Positions 40,576 through 52,290 are shown, numbered from the stretch's first letter. The stretch is DNA of 64,000 bases from Prorocentrum cordatum (GCA_963575745.1 CAUYUJ010000736.1:5001-69000); one strand, 5' to 3'. A program made the numbers and translations. Notes: generated by a model not told the origin, from the sequence alone.

Positions 40576-41484
40576 TAACCCTCCTCCTCTTCCTCACTGG
40601 TATCATTATCGCCCCCCTCTTTCTCTTCGTGTTCCGCCTGCTCCTGCTCCTCCTGCTTATTCCTTATCATCCTCCTTGTCCTCCTTTTCCTCTTCCTCTC
40701 CTGGTTCATCCTGCCTCCCCGAGCCTCGCAGGGCGGGCCCGTTCCCGATTCGGTGATTCGGCGCGGATCGTAAGCGCGCCTCTTCGCCGCTGCCGTTGTC
40801 GTAGTCATTGTTGCTCTGCCCTGGAATTGTTCCCCTACGTCGGCAAGTGACCGCAACCCCCCCCCTCCATCGCCGTCGCCGTCCTCCTCATCCGTTCCTT
40901 CCTCCTCCAGGAGCCTCCAGGGACCACCGAACCCATAGGGAAACTCGCGAAAACCGCCATGTATTTCCGAAAGCTTCCGAACAATGACCAGGCACGTACC
41001 CAACCCATCTGCAGTGTGTGGCAATAGCAACCGGTTCACCCAGGACAAACGAACACTTGAAAGGGCATGTGGCCCCGCGCGGTAGCTACATGGGATCAGT
41101 CCCAGTTCACGCACGAAGCGACACCGAAGGGAAGGAAATGAAGGGGGGCACAGAAGGACGACCACGAATGGGAGGAGGAGTCAGGGCGTTAACCAAGGTT
41201 TGGCCGATAAGATAGGCCAAGGACGAGCACCAGCGCAAAGGGGGGGCATCTGAGGACAGCGCGCGCGGAGGGCCAGGAGCGGTCGGTGACGAAGAAGTGC
41301 TTGTTTTATTGGATTACCCATGCAGGAGGGATCCCAGGCTGGGGTTATAGCCATCTTCTTGGCATCTGCCATGCACCGCTCAGCGCAGGAATTAGAGGTT
41401 CGCAGCCGCGCGCGTGTCCGCGCCTTGGCGATAGGCGCAAGGAGAAGCCGATGAGCGCGGTGGCAAACTCGTCGGCGGCTCGCT

Positions 41485-41510
41485 CTCTCTCTCTCTCTCT
41501 CTCTCTCGCT
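41485..41510. repeat. (CT)n microsatellite
   Basis: About 12 CT units. Confidence 0.95.
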
Positions 41511-41589
41511 CGGTCGGCCAGGAAGTCGGCCAGGCCGAATTGGTGCGCCAGTGCTCCTGCCTCCCCCCAGCACCGTCGGCGAGGGGCGC

Positions 41590-41755
41590 CAGAAGTCCGC
41601 AGCCGCGCCGCCAGGTCCGCGGGCGGCCCTCGGGAGAGAAGGTCCAGCTTCGAACTCTCGGAGCGAAGGGTGTATGTTTGGCACCCTCGCCCTGGACAGC
41701 ATGACGTACAGATGCAGCCAGAGCCCGTCAGTGTCGTCGGCGTCCACACAGGGCG
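41590..41755 (-). pseudogene. PIF1-like helicase C-terminal fragment, frameshifted
   Basis: The minus strand reads DDTDGLWLHLYVMLSRAR, resembling the Y-V-x-L-S-R-x motif VI of PIF1/RecD-type helicases, and, after a frame change, LDLLSRGPPADLAARL, a motif I associate with the C-terminus of dinoflagellate PIF1-like proteins. The rest of the helicase is absent. Family assignment is from memory of motifs. Confidence 0.4.
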
Positions 41756-43225
41756 GCGAGGTCTCATTCGAATCTGCGCAGCCTCGCACTCCGCAGGACC
41801 TCCCAGGAGCCCACGGAGACGGCGACAGTTGCGCAGCTAGCAGGACCCAGGAAGGGTGAGGTCTCGTTTGGGCCCTTGTACACCCGCACCCCGGATGACC
41901 GCCCAGGAGCTTACGAATTTGGCGAAGTGTTCGCAGCTGGCGGCGCCCGGGGAAATGAAGGTCTGATCTGGATCCCCGTAACTCCCCACCTCGTTGGACA
42001 CCCAGAAATTCACGAAGGAAACGACACTTGTGCAGCTGGTGGGGCTCTGGGAAGGCAAGTCCTCACATTGATCCCCACAGCCTCACTTGCACAGGATCTC
42101 ACGAAAATGGCGACAGTTGCGCAGATGTTGGTTTCACCCAGGAAGACAGGTCTCACTTGGACCCCCGGAGTGCCGCACACCCCTGGATCTCCCACGAGCC
42201 CGCGAATGTAGTGATTGTTGCGCAGCTGGCGGTTCCCAAGGATGGCGAGGCTTGATTCTGGACCTCTCAGAATCGTACGACATTGGCGACAGTTGTGCTG
42301 TTGGTATCACACAGGGAGGAGAGGTCTGATTTGGATCCCCGTAGCCCGACACCCCGCTGGGTCTCCCACGAGCTCGCGAAAGTAGCGAAAGTTGCGCACA
42401 TCGTGGTGCCCAGGCAAGGCGAGACCTCATTGGGATCCCCGTAGCCCCGCACCCCATTGGACACCCCAGGATGTCACGAAAGTGGCGACACTTGCGCAGC
42501 TGGCGGTGCATAGGGAAGGCGAGGCCTTATTTGCATCACCGTAGCCCCGCATGCCACTGGACCTCCCAGGATCGCATGAAAGTGGCGATAGCTGTGCAGC
42601 TGGCACCACCCAAGGAGGCGAGGTCTCATTTGGATCACCGTGGCCCCGCACCCCGTTGGACACCCCTGGACGTCACGAAAGTGACGACAACTGCGCAGCT
42701 GGCCGTGCCCGGGGAAGGCGAGGCTCCATTTGGATCGTTGCAGTCCCGCAGTGCACTGTGCCCCCCTGGATCTCACGAATGTGGCGACAGCTGGACTGGT
42801 GGTATCACACATGGAGGCGAGCGCTCAGTTAGAACCCCCGTAGGCCCGCAGCCCGCTGCATCTCCCAGGAGCTTGCGAACGTAGCGATTGTTGCGCTGCT
42901 GGCGGTGCCCAAGGAAGGCGAGACCTCCGTGGGATCCCCGCAGCCCCGCATTCCACTGGACCTCCCAGGATCGCACGAAAGTGGCGGCAGCTGTACAGCT
43001 TGCAGCTGGCACCGCCCAGGGAGGCGAGGTCCCATTAGGATCCCCGTAACCCTGCATTTCAAACACCTCCCAGGAGCTCGCTCAGGTAGCGAAAGCTGCG
43101 CAGTTGGCGGTGTCCACTGGGGCGGGATCTAGCTTGGCCCCCATACGACCGCACCCCTGCTGGACCTGGGAGCTGACGAAAGCGGCTGCAGCTGGCAGCG
43201 CCCAGGGAGGCGAGGCAGGAGGCAG
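41745..43225 (+). repeat. about 105-bp satellite, 14-15 units
   Basis: Each unit has GTTGCGCAGCTGGCGGTGCC, AGGCGAGGTCTCATTTGGAT, CCCCGTAGCCCCGCACCCC and CCTCCCAGGATCTCACGAAA. Spacing is 95-109 bp. It is the largest array in the window by unit number, and it begins at the edge of the helicase remnant. Confidence 0.95.
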
Positions 43226-43227
43226 GA

Positions 43228-43281
43228 GGAGAGAGGAGGAGGAGGAGGAGGAGGAGGAGGAGGAGGAGGAGGAGGAGGAGG
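43228..43281. repeat. (AGG)n microsatellite
   Basis: About 18 units, joined directly to the satellite end. Confidence 0.95.
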
Positions 43282-43575
43282 AGACGAAAGCAGCAAGGCG
43301 TCATTGAGAGCCCAAGCCCAACAACTGTGAAGATGGCTTGTCATTCCGCGCCCGCGGCTTCGCTTCACCCAGGAGGGGCATGAGAGGACGGTCCCGCGGC
43401 AGGACAGCCTGCCGACCCTGCAGTCGCACGATTGATGCCAGCTTCGCTTCATAGAGGTGACGCTGCGAAATTGAACAGGAAGAAGAAGAAGACGAAGACG
43501 ACGAGGAATAAAAACCATAATCGTAATAGCACGAATAGGAAGAGATAACAAAAGCATAATAAGCAAGCTTCGATT

Positions 43576-43794
43576 ATGTTCCCTCGACCTATCAATGTCC
43601 CGAAGGCCAGAGCCCGCGCCGTGCGCCCTCACGACCACCCTTACCTCTACCACCAAAACGGGGCATTCGAGGAATCCGACCTGCAAGAGGTGGCGACCCA
43701 AACTCAACAAACAAAGCAGTGGTACAGGGAGGCTCTTGCTGCAGCTCTTTATAGGGGGTCCCCAGAGGACTCCAGGGGGCCCCAGAGCCTTTGA
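43576..43794 (+). CDS. small ORF of protein-like composition
   Basis: A 72-codon frame from ATG to TGA: RAVRPHDHPYLYHQNGAFEE, SDLQEVATQTQQTKQWYREA and LAAALYRGSPED. Balanced composition, no repeats, no matching frame on the other strand. Upstream is unusually A-rich (43470-43570). It may be a terminal exon. Not recognised. Confidence 0.4.
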   Translation: MFPRPINVPKARARAVRPHDHPYLYHQNGAFEESDLQEVATQTQQTKQWYREALAAALYRGSPEDSRGPQSL

Positions 43795-43855
43795 AGTTCC
43801 CCAGAAGCCCAGAAACGCCAATCATTGGTTTGAACCTTCAAGACGGTGCTCCGTC

Positions 43856-44700
43856 TCTCCCTCCTCATTCTCCTCTTCTTCCTCCTCCTCCTCCTCCTTC
43901 TCCTCCTCCTCCCTCCTCCTCCTAATTCTCCTCCTCCTCCTTCTCCTCCTCCCCATCCTCATCCTCATCCTCCCTTCTCGTCCGCCTTCCTCCTCCTCCT
44001 CCTCCTCCTCCTCCTCCTCCTCCTCCTCCTCCTCCTCCTCCTCCTCCTCCTCCTCCTCCCCCATTCCTTTTCCTCATGGATAAGTTTGCCTCGTCGCATC
44101 ACCAGACGTGTCAATAGCGCGTTCCGACATTTCACCTGAAACCGCCAAACTCCCAATGATATTGAAACGGAAATGCTCCAAGGGATGTAAGGATGGAGTG
44201 CGGGTCGTGTGTTAGACTGGCGTTCGCCCTAGTGTCGCGCACATCCATCTTATGTGTTGCAACGGCTTCAAAGATAGAGGGTGGCCCCCTTCTGTTTTCA
44301 GAATACGAACATCGCATTAACGCCGCGCACATCCGTTTTGAAAGCTTGCAACCAGGGGTCGTATGGCTGAAGTCCCAGGAATGGTGTCCTAGCCCGATGT
44401 AGGACTACCCGGACGCAACAGTCACGTTGACTCGCGCTGAAGTCCCAGGAATTGTGTTTTGGCACGGTTGAGGATTCTCAGACGGTTCTCTCCCAATATA
44501 CCCTTTCCGCAATGTAGATAGACTATTGATTATGCTAGGTTTGTTTTTTGAAGAAAAAAGGAATTTGGAGGGAGGATGTATTGCAACATCGTTGATGAGT
44601 CTTGGGTATACATTAGTCGTCGTCCTCCTTCCTTCCTTCCTTCCTTCCTCCTCCTCCTCCTCCTCCTCCTCCTCCTCCTCCTCCTCCTCCTCCTCCTTTT
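43856..44700 (+). repeat. composite minisatellite element, copy III
   Basis: TCC tract to 44062; leader with CCAGACGTGTCAATAGCGCG; two ~80-bp units (CGCCCTAGTGTCGCGCACATCC, CATTAACGCCGCGCACATCC); AAGTCCCAGGAATGGTGTCC units; the conserved GGAATTTGGAGGGAGGATGT block; a second TCC tract at 44647. Confidence 0.78.
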
Positions 44701-44824
44701 CGCTACGCGAAGGCTGTCATTCCTGTAATTCCTCCTCCTCCTCCTCGTCCTCCTCCTCCTCTTCCTCCTCCCCGCCCGCTTCGTGCTTAGCACGTCCTCC
44801 AGCCGCCCGCGCGCGCTCTGCGAT

Positions 44825-45350
44825 TGCGGGGGCTCGCGCGTGAACGAAGGGAGGAGGACGAGAAGAAGGGATTAAGAGAAGGAGAGATGAGGAGGAGGAG
44901 GAGGAAAGAGGAAAAAGGATGAGGAGGAAAGAGGAGGATAGTAGACCCGGCCGCACAGAGGCCGCCCACCCCGCCGCGAGCATGGCCGAAACAACCCCCG
45001 CGACGACACAAGCAGTCTCAGCGGTTACCTTCAGGACGATGCCGCAGCAGAGAAGGAGGAGGAGGAGCTGGAGGAGGAGGAGAAGGAGGAGAGGGAGGAG
45101 AGGAGGAAGAGGGAGGAGAGGAGGAAGAGGGAGGAGGAGGAGGAGAAGGAAGAGGGAGGAGGAGGAGGAGGGAGGAGGAGGAGCAGCAGCAGCAAGAGGA
45201 AAAGGAAGATGAGGAGGAAGAGGAGGAGGAGGAGGACGACGACGACCAGGACGACAGCAGGTGCCCCCGCCCCGGTCGCGCAGGTGCTCTCCATCCGGCT
45301 CGGCGAGCAGGCCCGGACGCAGACGATCACGGAGCAGGAGTGGGCGGGGG
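44825..45350 (+). CDS. candidate acidic/charged exon in AGG-rich DNA
   Basis: MAETTPATTQAVSAVTFRTM at 44980-45040 and APVAQVLSIRLGEQARTQTI at 45262-45330 read as real protein, but a GGA tract of ~190 bp lies between, in which one frame gives a Glu/Lys-rich coiled coil. The two ends are not in the same frame as that coil, so an intron, a frameshift or chance are all possible. Confidence 0.25.
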
Positions 45351-45529
45351 GGAAGATATCGGGGATCGAGGATCAAGTTGGGAGGATGGAGGGTTGAGGA
45401 TCGCGTCTCCCCAGATTTCATGACACCCCCCTCTTAGTTCAACGTGTCCCGTGGCCCCCCCAGGCAACGAACGTGCCTAAGGCCATAAGTTGCGATCCCC
45501 CCCTCTTGGACGCCCCCGACGGGGAGGAG

Positions 45530-45660
45530 CATCGAGGATCGAGGATCACAGTAAAAGGGATCGGGGAAGAGGATCGAGGATCCAGGAGCAGGAAGGAGCG
45601 GGGAGGAGGATCGAGGATAGGACAGAAGGGCGCAGGGAGGAGAATCGAGGATTAAGGCCG
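45530..45660. repeat. GGATCGAGGATC repeats
   Basis: GAGGATCGAGGAT occurs about six times in purine-rich DNA. Confidence 0.8.
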
Positions 45661-45814
45661 AGCGGTCGAGCATCCAGGCGTTCGGTCGTCTTCGGATGGT
45701 TCCGCCTCTCTGGTGGCCTCTGGAGGTGCCTCTGGGAACCTTCGGAGGCCTCCTGGGGCGTCCAAGCGACCTCCACAGATCTCCAGAGAGGGAGGGAGGG
45801 GAGGGGGATGAGAG

Positions 45815-46670
45815 GGAGGAGGAGGAAGAGAACCAGTACAAACCCAAGACGCATCAACGATGTTGCAAGAATGCCTCCTTCCACCTTCCCTCTTAGGCAG
45901 GTCCCTACAAGGATTTATTCTCACTTCTGGAAGCGTTCCGTAGGAAGACAGCCATTGAGAATCTTCAATCGTGCCAAGACGCCACCGCTTGGATTTCATC
46001 GCTGCGAATCAACTGTGTTGTTGCGTCCTGACGGACCTTAATCATGACAGGACGCTGTTACTGCGATTGCAACACCGCGAATCAATGTGACGGCTGCGCC
46101 TGGACAGTCATAAATCGTGCCAGAACACCTTTCTTGGGACGGCGAATCATCAGAATCCATCAGACTGGTTCTCAACGTGTACAGCGAATGTGCGCCGCGC
46201 TAAGGCGAGAGGCACTGTTGGTAAAAGAGCCGTCTTCCATTCGCGAAACCGCTGCAAACTTGTAAGCCGAATGTGTGCGGCGCTTAAGCAAGAGCAACAC
46301 TTGAAACCCATCCACCCTCAATCCGTGAAGCTCATACGAACTTTTTAGACGAATGCGCGCGGCGCTACGACGAGAGCCACATCTGGAAAAGCAGTCACCC
46401 TCCATTCGTGAAGCTCCTGCAAACTTTGAAGGCGAATGAATGCGCGCGGCGCGAAGGCGAGAGCCACATTTTGAAAACCACCCGCCCACCACCTCCATCC
46501 GTGATGGTCTTGCACACTTTTGAGACGAATGTGCGCGGCCCTAGGGTGAGAGCCACATTTTGAAAACGGCCCGCCCTCCATCCGCGAAGCTGATGCAAAT
46601 TCTGAGCTGCAGGAACGTTCGGCGAAATGCCTGGCCCGCCTGGCCGACACGCTTCGGGGTGCAATAGGGA
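45815..46670 (-). repeat. composite minisatellite element, copy IV, inverted
   Basis: Reverse complement of the copy I order: GGAGG tract, ATCAACGATGTTGCAAGAATG block, ~60-bp units, then four ~85-bp units (CGAATGTGCGCGGCGCTACG, AGCCACATTTTGAAAACC). Confidence 0.78.
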
Positions 46671-46912
46671 GTAGTTGTTGTAATGGCCTCCGGCCAGTGC
46701 CGCCGATCCGGGGGGCTCCGCATTCGGTGATCTTCGCGGCTCTGTGGCCTCCTCCCCCCTTGATTCTTCCGGTCCTGTTTCTTCTCCTTTGGGGGGGTGC
46801 CTGGAGCGGTCCCGGGGGGTGGTCCAGGGAGGGTTCCGAGGGGAGGGTCTTGGGGGCGGTAGCGGCTAGACCTGAGAGGGGGTCCCTGGGACCCCCCGAA
46901 ACATTCTAGGGA
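46671..46912. other. no gene recognised
   Basis: GC-rich, with GGGGGG and CCCCCC runs. Confidence 0.5.
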
Positions 46913-47130
46913 TGCGCAAATCGTTGAGATAACGCCAAATGGGGGACCGCCTCCCCCCTCCCCCCCTCCCCGGGGGGTCCGGATGTGCAAATCATGAAGA
47001 GAACGCGCCATGGGGGACCGCCCTCCCTTCCCCAGCAGAGCCACCCCGGCGACCCACCCCCCCAAGCAGAGCTGAGGCTCTTGCTCAGGTTCAGAGCTGA
47101 AGCTCTTGCTGAGGCTCCTTGTAGCTCACA
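46913..47130. repeat. ~71-bp and ~30-bp duplications
   Basis: TGGGGGACCGCC follows a CAAATCRTGARRNNAACGC block at 46918 and 46988. CAGAGCTGARGCTCTTGCT recurs at 47065 and 47092. Confidence 0.8.
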
Positions 47131-47194
47131 CGCCGGCTCGGCGGATTTATATGCAAAAGTGATGAAGGAGGAGTTGGAGGAGAAGAGGAGCACA

Positions 47195-47290
47195 GGAGGA
47201 CGGAGGACGATGAAGAGAAGGAGGAGGAGGGATCAGAGTAAACCCAAGATGCACCAACGATGTTTTGCAATACGCCCTCCCGTCCCACAT
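47195..47290 (-). repeat. fragment of the composite element's conserved block
   Basis: AAACCCAAGATGCACCAACG with a GGA tract on the left matches copy IV's conserved block. 47399-47470 beyond it reads FNEVCGEISALSKDRPP and could be an exon, unsupported by splice sites. Confidence 0.6.
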
Positions 47291-47716
47291 CCCCTCCTCA
47301 TGAGTCCATGCCCCCTACACTTGAAACACCGGCACCCTATCTATGCGCATGCTATTCAGTCGAGAGCACCGCTTCGAAAAAGGAGCTGCGAAAAAGGGAT
47401 GGCCACACAGTTCAACGAGGTGTGCGGCGAGATCTCCGCTTTGAGCAAGGACCGCCCCCCTCGGTGTAACTTCTGCACAAGCCCACACCTTCGGCCACGA
47501 ACTCCGGGACGTCTCCCAGCAGGAGCACCACCGTGACAGGGAACGGCCCTCCATCCGTGCAGCTGCTCACGGAGCCAGGCTCACCAGGGCCACCCCTCCC
47601 TGCCCGGGCATCCGACGCCGCGTTTGCTTCCGCACTCCCCGGGGGCCTGCACCTCGGGGACCGGCTCTTCAGCCCGAGCTGCCTCTTGTCGGCCCTCGGG
47701 GCCGGGCAGGGGCCCT

Positions 47717-47771
47717 CCTCCTCCTCCTCCTCCTCCTCCTCCTCCTCCTCCTCCTCCTCCTCCTCCTCCTC
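47717..47771. repeat. (TCC)n microsatellite
   Basis: About 18 units, followed at once by CATGGCTGCCGAGAAC. Confidence 0.95.
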
Positions 47772-48009
47772 CCATGGCTGCCGAGAACAGCCAACAATCC
47801 TCGATCTCGCCCTGTTGCACGACGCGAGGATGTCGGGGGGCGCGCAGCCAGTTCGCCCCCAGATAACCTCTATACGTCTTTAGTTTTGGTCCCCCTCCCC
47901 TGGAGCTCTCCGCGGTGAATAAACTCGTCCCGAAACTCGCCCGAAAGATATTCATTTTTCATCTACTGGCCAGGGGATGTCTAAAAACCTATCGGGGTTA
48001 TACGATGTC

Positions 48010-48115
48010 CTGTGTGTTTTCCACGCGGGGCCACCGCAGGACCGGACCCTTTCCTGCGGGGCCGGCGTCTCATCCCGACCGTTGCTTGACGGTCTGAGGG
48101 CGTGGCGAGAGCCCC
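48010..48115 (-). mobile_element. family G fragment, minus orientation
   Basis: GGACCGGACCCTTTCCTGCG and CTCATCCCGACCGTTGCTTG are the complement of the family core. Confidence 0.55.
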
Positions 48116-48243
48116 CTTTGGTGCCGAAAGCTGCCAACGATAGGCAATCGCGGTGTCTCCTTCGACGACGCGAGGATGTCAGGGTGTGCGCCGCGGGCCC
48201 TTCCTGAGATCCCACGCTGCGAAAAAGAGGCGGCATCGCTCAA

Positions 48244-48245
48244 AT

Positions 48246-48276
<31 letters not shown>

Positions 48277-48293
48277 CACACACACACACACAC
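48244..48293. repeat. (CA)n microsatellite
   Basis: About 24 units with one CG break. Confidence 0.95.
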
Positions 48294-48428
48294 GATCGGA
48301 GCCCTAGGCCCCACACTGCTGCGCCCGCTTCCGCGCCGGACCGATCCGTGAGGGCCCCGGGGCCCGGAACGAGGCAGAACCGCCCGATGCGGCACGTCTG
48401 CAGCCCCTATGATCTCAGGTTCTTGGCA

Positions 48429-48549
48429 TCGCTCGGACGTGTGCATTTTTCCTTCGGCGAGGACCATCGAGGAGAATCCTTGATCATTTGGCGAAGAAGA
48501 CACGCACGAAACCAAAAAAAACACAGGGAATGGACGTCCGAGCGATGGC
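48429..48549 (+). repeat. dispersed repeat, second copy of 2120-2240
   Basis: See 2120. This copy has AAGACACGCACGAAACC and AGGGAATGGACGTCCGAGCG. Confidence 0.75.
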
Positions 48550-48839
48550 GAGGGTTGCGCCGCAGCTGGCCTGGTCTCCCTCCGCAGCCACGCCGCGCTC
48601 CCGGGGCCGCCCCCCCCCGCGGAGGGCGGGCCCTCCGCACTCGGCTGCCCCGAGACGCCCGCGCGGAGCCGCAACGCGTGCCGTGCCGACGACGTCCGAG
48701 CTGACGCGCTGCGTGTGGGCTCCCCCGGCGCCTGGGTGTCCGGAGGACGTCGGGGGGCAGGTGTTTCCTCGCTGTCAGCCTCCAGGGGCACGGGCCTCGG
48801 GGCGTCAAAGGGAGGCTTCGGGATGAGAAGCCAGTCCCG

Positions 48840-49045
48840 GGGAAGCGGTAGAGGAGGAGGCTCGGACGGGGCCAGGACGAGGATAAGTCCGTTCCAGAGC
48901 ATTCCAGAACGCTATCAGAGCGTCCAGGAACGCTACGAGAAGGCCGCGGCGCCCGAGACATTCTTGAGATCCGCTGGATTTCAGAGGTTCTCGATGTATC
49001 CTCACCCGACTTTACCAGATCAGATGAGAATGTTTTCAACGTGGC
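48840..49045 (+). repeat. dispersed repeat, inverted copy at 63775
   Basis: GGAGGCTCGGACGGGGCCAG, GTCCGTTCCAGAGCATTCCA and CCGAGACATTCTTGAGATCC all have complements at 63840-63990. Internal CGTTCCAGAACGC-type palindromes recur. Confidence 0.8.
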
Positions 49046-49205
49046 AATGGCCCCCGGAGAGTTCAGCTAACCCTGGTCTGGCCTCGTCGCTTCAGCGTCC
49101 TGGGCCAAAGTGCCCACGGTGAAGTGTGCGCCCGCCCCCACCGCTGCGACGACTTCCGCGAATCCGGTCGCCTGGCCTCTGTCGCCCAAGGGCTAGAATT
49201 ATAGG

Positions 49206-49369
49206 TCAGGAGGGAAAGAAACACACAGACACAATTAATCATCGATCCCCAGGAAAATATGGGAAAATATGGGAAGTGGGGGGGAAGACAAAAACCCAGA
49301 AGATATGGGAAAATATGGGGAACCTTTTTATTTGTGAGTATTTATTTGTGTGTCCCAGGGCCCCTTCAA
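49206..49369 (+). mobile_element. R1 element, copy 6, with ATAGG target duplication
   Basis: TCAGGAGGGA to GGGCCCCTTCA, with ATAGG at 49201-49205 and 49369-49373. Confidence 0.92.
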
Positions 49370-49456
49370 TAGGGCCACAAACCACCACCAGCCCCTGGCA
49401 TCGGGGACGAGGGGGTGGCCGGGGACAGGCCCTGACAGAGGGAGAGGGGGGCCCCT

Positions 49457-50768
49457 GAGATGCGCGTCGTCGTCGTCGAGGTCGCCGCTGCTCAGGAGGG
49501 GAAGAACCACACAGGCACAATTCATCGTCGACCCCCAGGAAAAGATGGGAAGCTACTGGAAGTGAGGGGGGAAGACAAGAAAACTCAGAAAACGTGGGAA
49601 AATAGGGGGATCTTTTTATCTGTGTGTATCTATTTGTGTGTCCCAGTTCCCCTTCAGCTGCAGTGGCACCGTAGGGGTATAAACGTTCCAGCCGCCCAGG
49701 GGCAGGTGTCCCCGACGGCGACAACAAGTTTTTTATCTGACACCGCTCCTCGCCCGTGAAGAGATGCGCGTCGCCGTCGTCGAGGTCGCCGCTGCGAGGC
49801 CCCGCACAGACACAATTAATCGTCGACCCCCAGGAAAAGATGGGACAATACTGGAAGCGGGGGGGGGAAGACAAAAAAAAACAGAAAATGTGGGAAAATA
49901 GGGGGGATATGTTTTTTTGTGTGTATTTATTCGTGTGTCCCAGTTCCCCTTCAGTTGCGGTGGCACCGTAGGGGTATAAGCTTTCCAGCCGCCCAGGGGC
50001 AGGTGTCCCCGACGGCGACAACAAGTTTTTATCTGACACCGCTCTTCGCCCGTGAAGAGATGCGCGTCGCCGTCGTCGAGGTCGCCGCTGCGAGGCCCCG
50101 CACAGACACAATTAATCGTCGACCCCCAGGAAAAGATGGGACAATACTGGAAGCGGGGGGGGGAAGACAAAAAAAAACAGAAAATGTGGGAAAAGATGGG
50201 GGATACTTTTATTTGTGTGTATCTATTTGTGTGTCCCAGTTCCCCTTCAGCTGCGGTGGCACCGTAGGGGTATAAGCTTTCCAGCCGCCCTGGGGCAGGT
50301 GTCCCCGACGGCGAACAAGTTTTTACCTGACACCGCTCTTCGCCCGTGAAGAGATGCGCGTCGCCGTCGTCGAGGTCGCCGCTGCGAGGCGCCGGTCCCG
50401 GGGAAAGGGTCCAGACTTCTGGGGTTAAGTCGGGCCTGTCCCCCTACAGGGGGATTTTCGACGAAAAAAATGCAAAAACAAAAATCCAAACGTGCCCCAA
50501 AAGGGTAACAAAAAGACTCAGAAAATGCTCCCTGCACCATTTTTGGACTATTGTTGGATTACTTTGGGGGTATTACTTTGGGGGTATCCCCGGCCAGGCG
50601 CGCCCGAGCGCCGCTGCTCAGAAGGGGAAGAACCACACAGACACAAGTCATCGTCGACCCCCAGAAAATGTGGGAAAAGAAAACCCAGAAAAAAAACAGA
50701 AAATGTGGGAAAAGATGGGGGAAAACAATTTTTGTGTATTTATTTGTGTGTCCCAGTTCCCCTTCAGC
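49457..50768 (+). repeat. ~297-bp tandem array containing R1 copies 7-10
   Basis: GAGATGCGCGTCGYCGTCGT starts units at 49457, 49763, 50060 and 50352. Each complete unit holds one R1 body (49492-49656, 49796-49953, 50093-50249) plus the half-hairpin GGCACCGTAGGGGTATAA. Only the first R1 has its full TCAGG end and a GCTGC duplication; later ones lost it (GAGGCCCCGCACAGAC), so the composite was amplified after insertion. A further R1 (50618-50766) follows a family G fragment. Confidence 0.92.
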
Positions 50769-50979
50769 GGCGAGGCCCCGCACGGCCCCGGCCAGGCGCG
50801 CCCGAGCGCCGCGCCGGCCGCCGCGGCCCGGCCAGGCATGCCCCCGCCGCTCGGGGGCGCGCGGCGGGGCCCCGCCGCCGGGCCGGCCCGCGGAGGCCGC
50901 GGCGGCCCGCGGGGCGCGCGGCCCGCCAGCAGGCTGCCCGCGAGGAGGGCCCGTGCGGGGGCTGCGGCCAACCCAGACC

Positions 50980-51175
50980 CCCTCGCGTCATGAACAAAAA
51001 AAAAAAAAAAAATCACGCCGGGAGGTTTTTCGCCGTTTTCGGCCTCTGGGGGCCCTCGCCGGGACTCGGGGCCGTCAGAGAACGACTCAGGATGGAAAAC
51101 CGGTCCCGGGGAACGGGTCCAGACCTCTGGGGGTCGCGTCATGAAAAAATCATGACGTCGAGGGTCTGGGAAGGT
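50980..51175 (+). mobile_element. family G element, near complete
   Basis: Left CGCGTCATGAAC..AAATCACGCCGGGAGG, core GACTCAGGATGGAAAACCGG, right CGTCATGAAAAAATCATGACG hairpin, end GGGTCTGGG. Upstream 50769-50979 is extremely GC-rich without a clear gene. Confidence 0.85.
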
Positions 51176-51406
51176 GGCCCCCGTGGCCTTAAGGCTTCCC
51201 CTGGCTTGGCGCTCGGTCCTGTAGCCCCTGGGAGCCTTCTGGGCCTCGTGGGGGGTGCTCTGGAGGCCCTGGGGGCCTCCCTGGAAATCCTGGGGGCATC
51301 TTGGGCCAGGGGGCACTTCTGGCAACACCCGGCCAGTGGCTTGCGGAGGAGGGCCGGTGGCTTGCGGAGGAGGGCCAGTGGCTGGAATGATCACGGTTCG
51401 AGTAGG

Positions 51407-51563
51407 GCATCGACTGTAGAATCGGTTTGCCCCACCATTGACTTGTCCGTCGAATCTTCCAGAAATGCTCAGAATTCTCGCTTGCTCGACCTAGCAGCCT
51501 ACGCATTTCCCGTCGACCCGACGGACAAGTCAACTGTGGGGCAAATCAGAGCTGCAGTCGATC
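51407..51563. mobile_element. 157-bp MITE, family E, ~47-bp TIRs
   Basis: Left ATCGACTGTAGAATCGG..GACTTGTCCGTCG, right CGACGGACAAGTC..GCAGTCGAT; the arms pair with few mismatches, leaving ~60 bp in the centre. The second copy is at 58972. Confidence 0.9.
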
Positions 51564-51974
51564 CCCCCCTCGAGCTGTGGCCAGTCGTCGGGTCGCTGCG
51601 TCCGCTCCCGTCGCTCCTCCCCCAGCGTCGGCTTCGCCCCGGGCCCCAGGCGCCGCCCCCGCCCCTGCGAGCGCCGCGGCCCGTCTCTCCGACGACCGCG
51701 CGCGCGCCGCACCCTGAGCGTTTTACTCGGGCCGAACGAAAGGGGGGGGATAATTAGGGAGAGGGGGGGGGGTACGAAATCTGCTGCGTGCAGCTGGTTT
51801 CGGCCCCGTCGCCGGGTCCAGTCCTCGATATGCACGGGCGCCGGGCGGCGCCGGGAAAGTCGGCTACGCGAGCTGATTCTCAAACCCCCCCTTTGTTGTC
51901 CCGCCCGTTCGCCCGGCCCGATTTACGTGGGGCGCGCGGCCCGCCAGGAGGCTCTCGGAGGAGGGGCAGCGTCG

Positions 51975-52290
51975 AGGAGCTTCAGGGCGCGTGTTGGCCC
52001 AGTGTGTGCTCACGCCAGGGTCGCCACGAGGGCGCGAAGTCTGGGCGACTGCGGAGCGAGGCGCGAGTCCCTCATCCTGTTCCCGGGAGGGGGGGGATGG
52101 GGCTCCTCCTCCTCCTCCTCCTCCTCCTCCTCCTTCTCCTCCTCCTCGGGGCGGCGCGAAAGCGCGAAAATCATCGCGCTTCGCAGAGCGCGAAGTGCGA
52201 AGGTAGCTGTTGGCCCAGATGATCCTCAGGACGCGTGTTAGCCCAATGTGAGCGACGCCACAAGACGGGGCCGATTGCGACGACACTGGC
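51975..52290. repeat. ~75-bp direct repeat flanking a TCC tract
   Basis: GCGCGTGTTGGCCCAGTGTG (51988) and ACGCGTGTTAGCCCAATGTG (52231) flank (TCC)n at 52106-52148. Confidence 0.75.

Noticed and set aside
41745-43225. Tandem array as a repetitive protein gene (frames open on both strands)
   Set aside because: Frames break at irregular unit lengths, no frame persists, and the unit is not divisible by three throughout.
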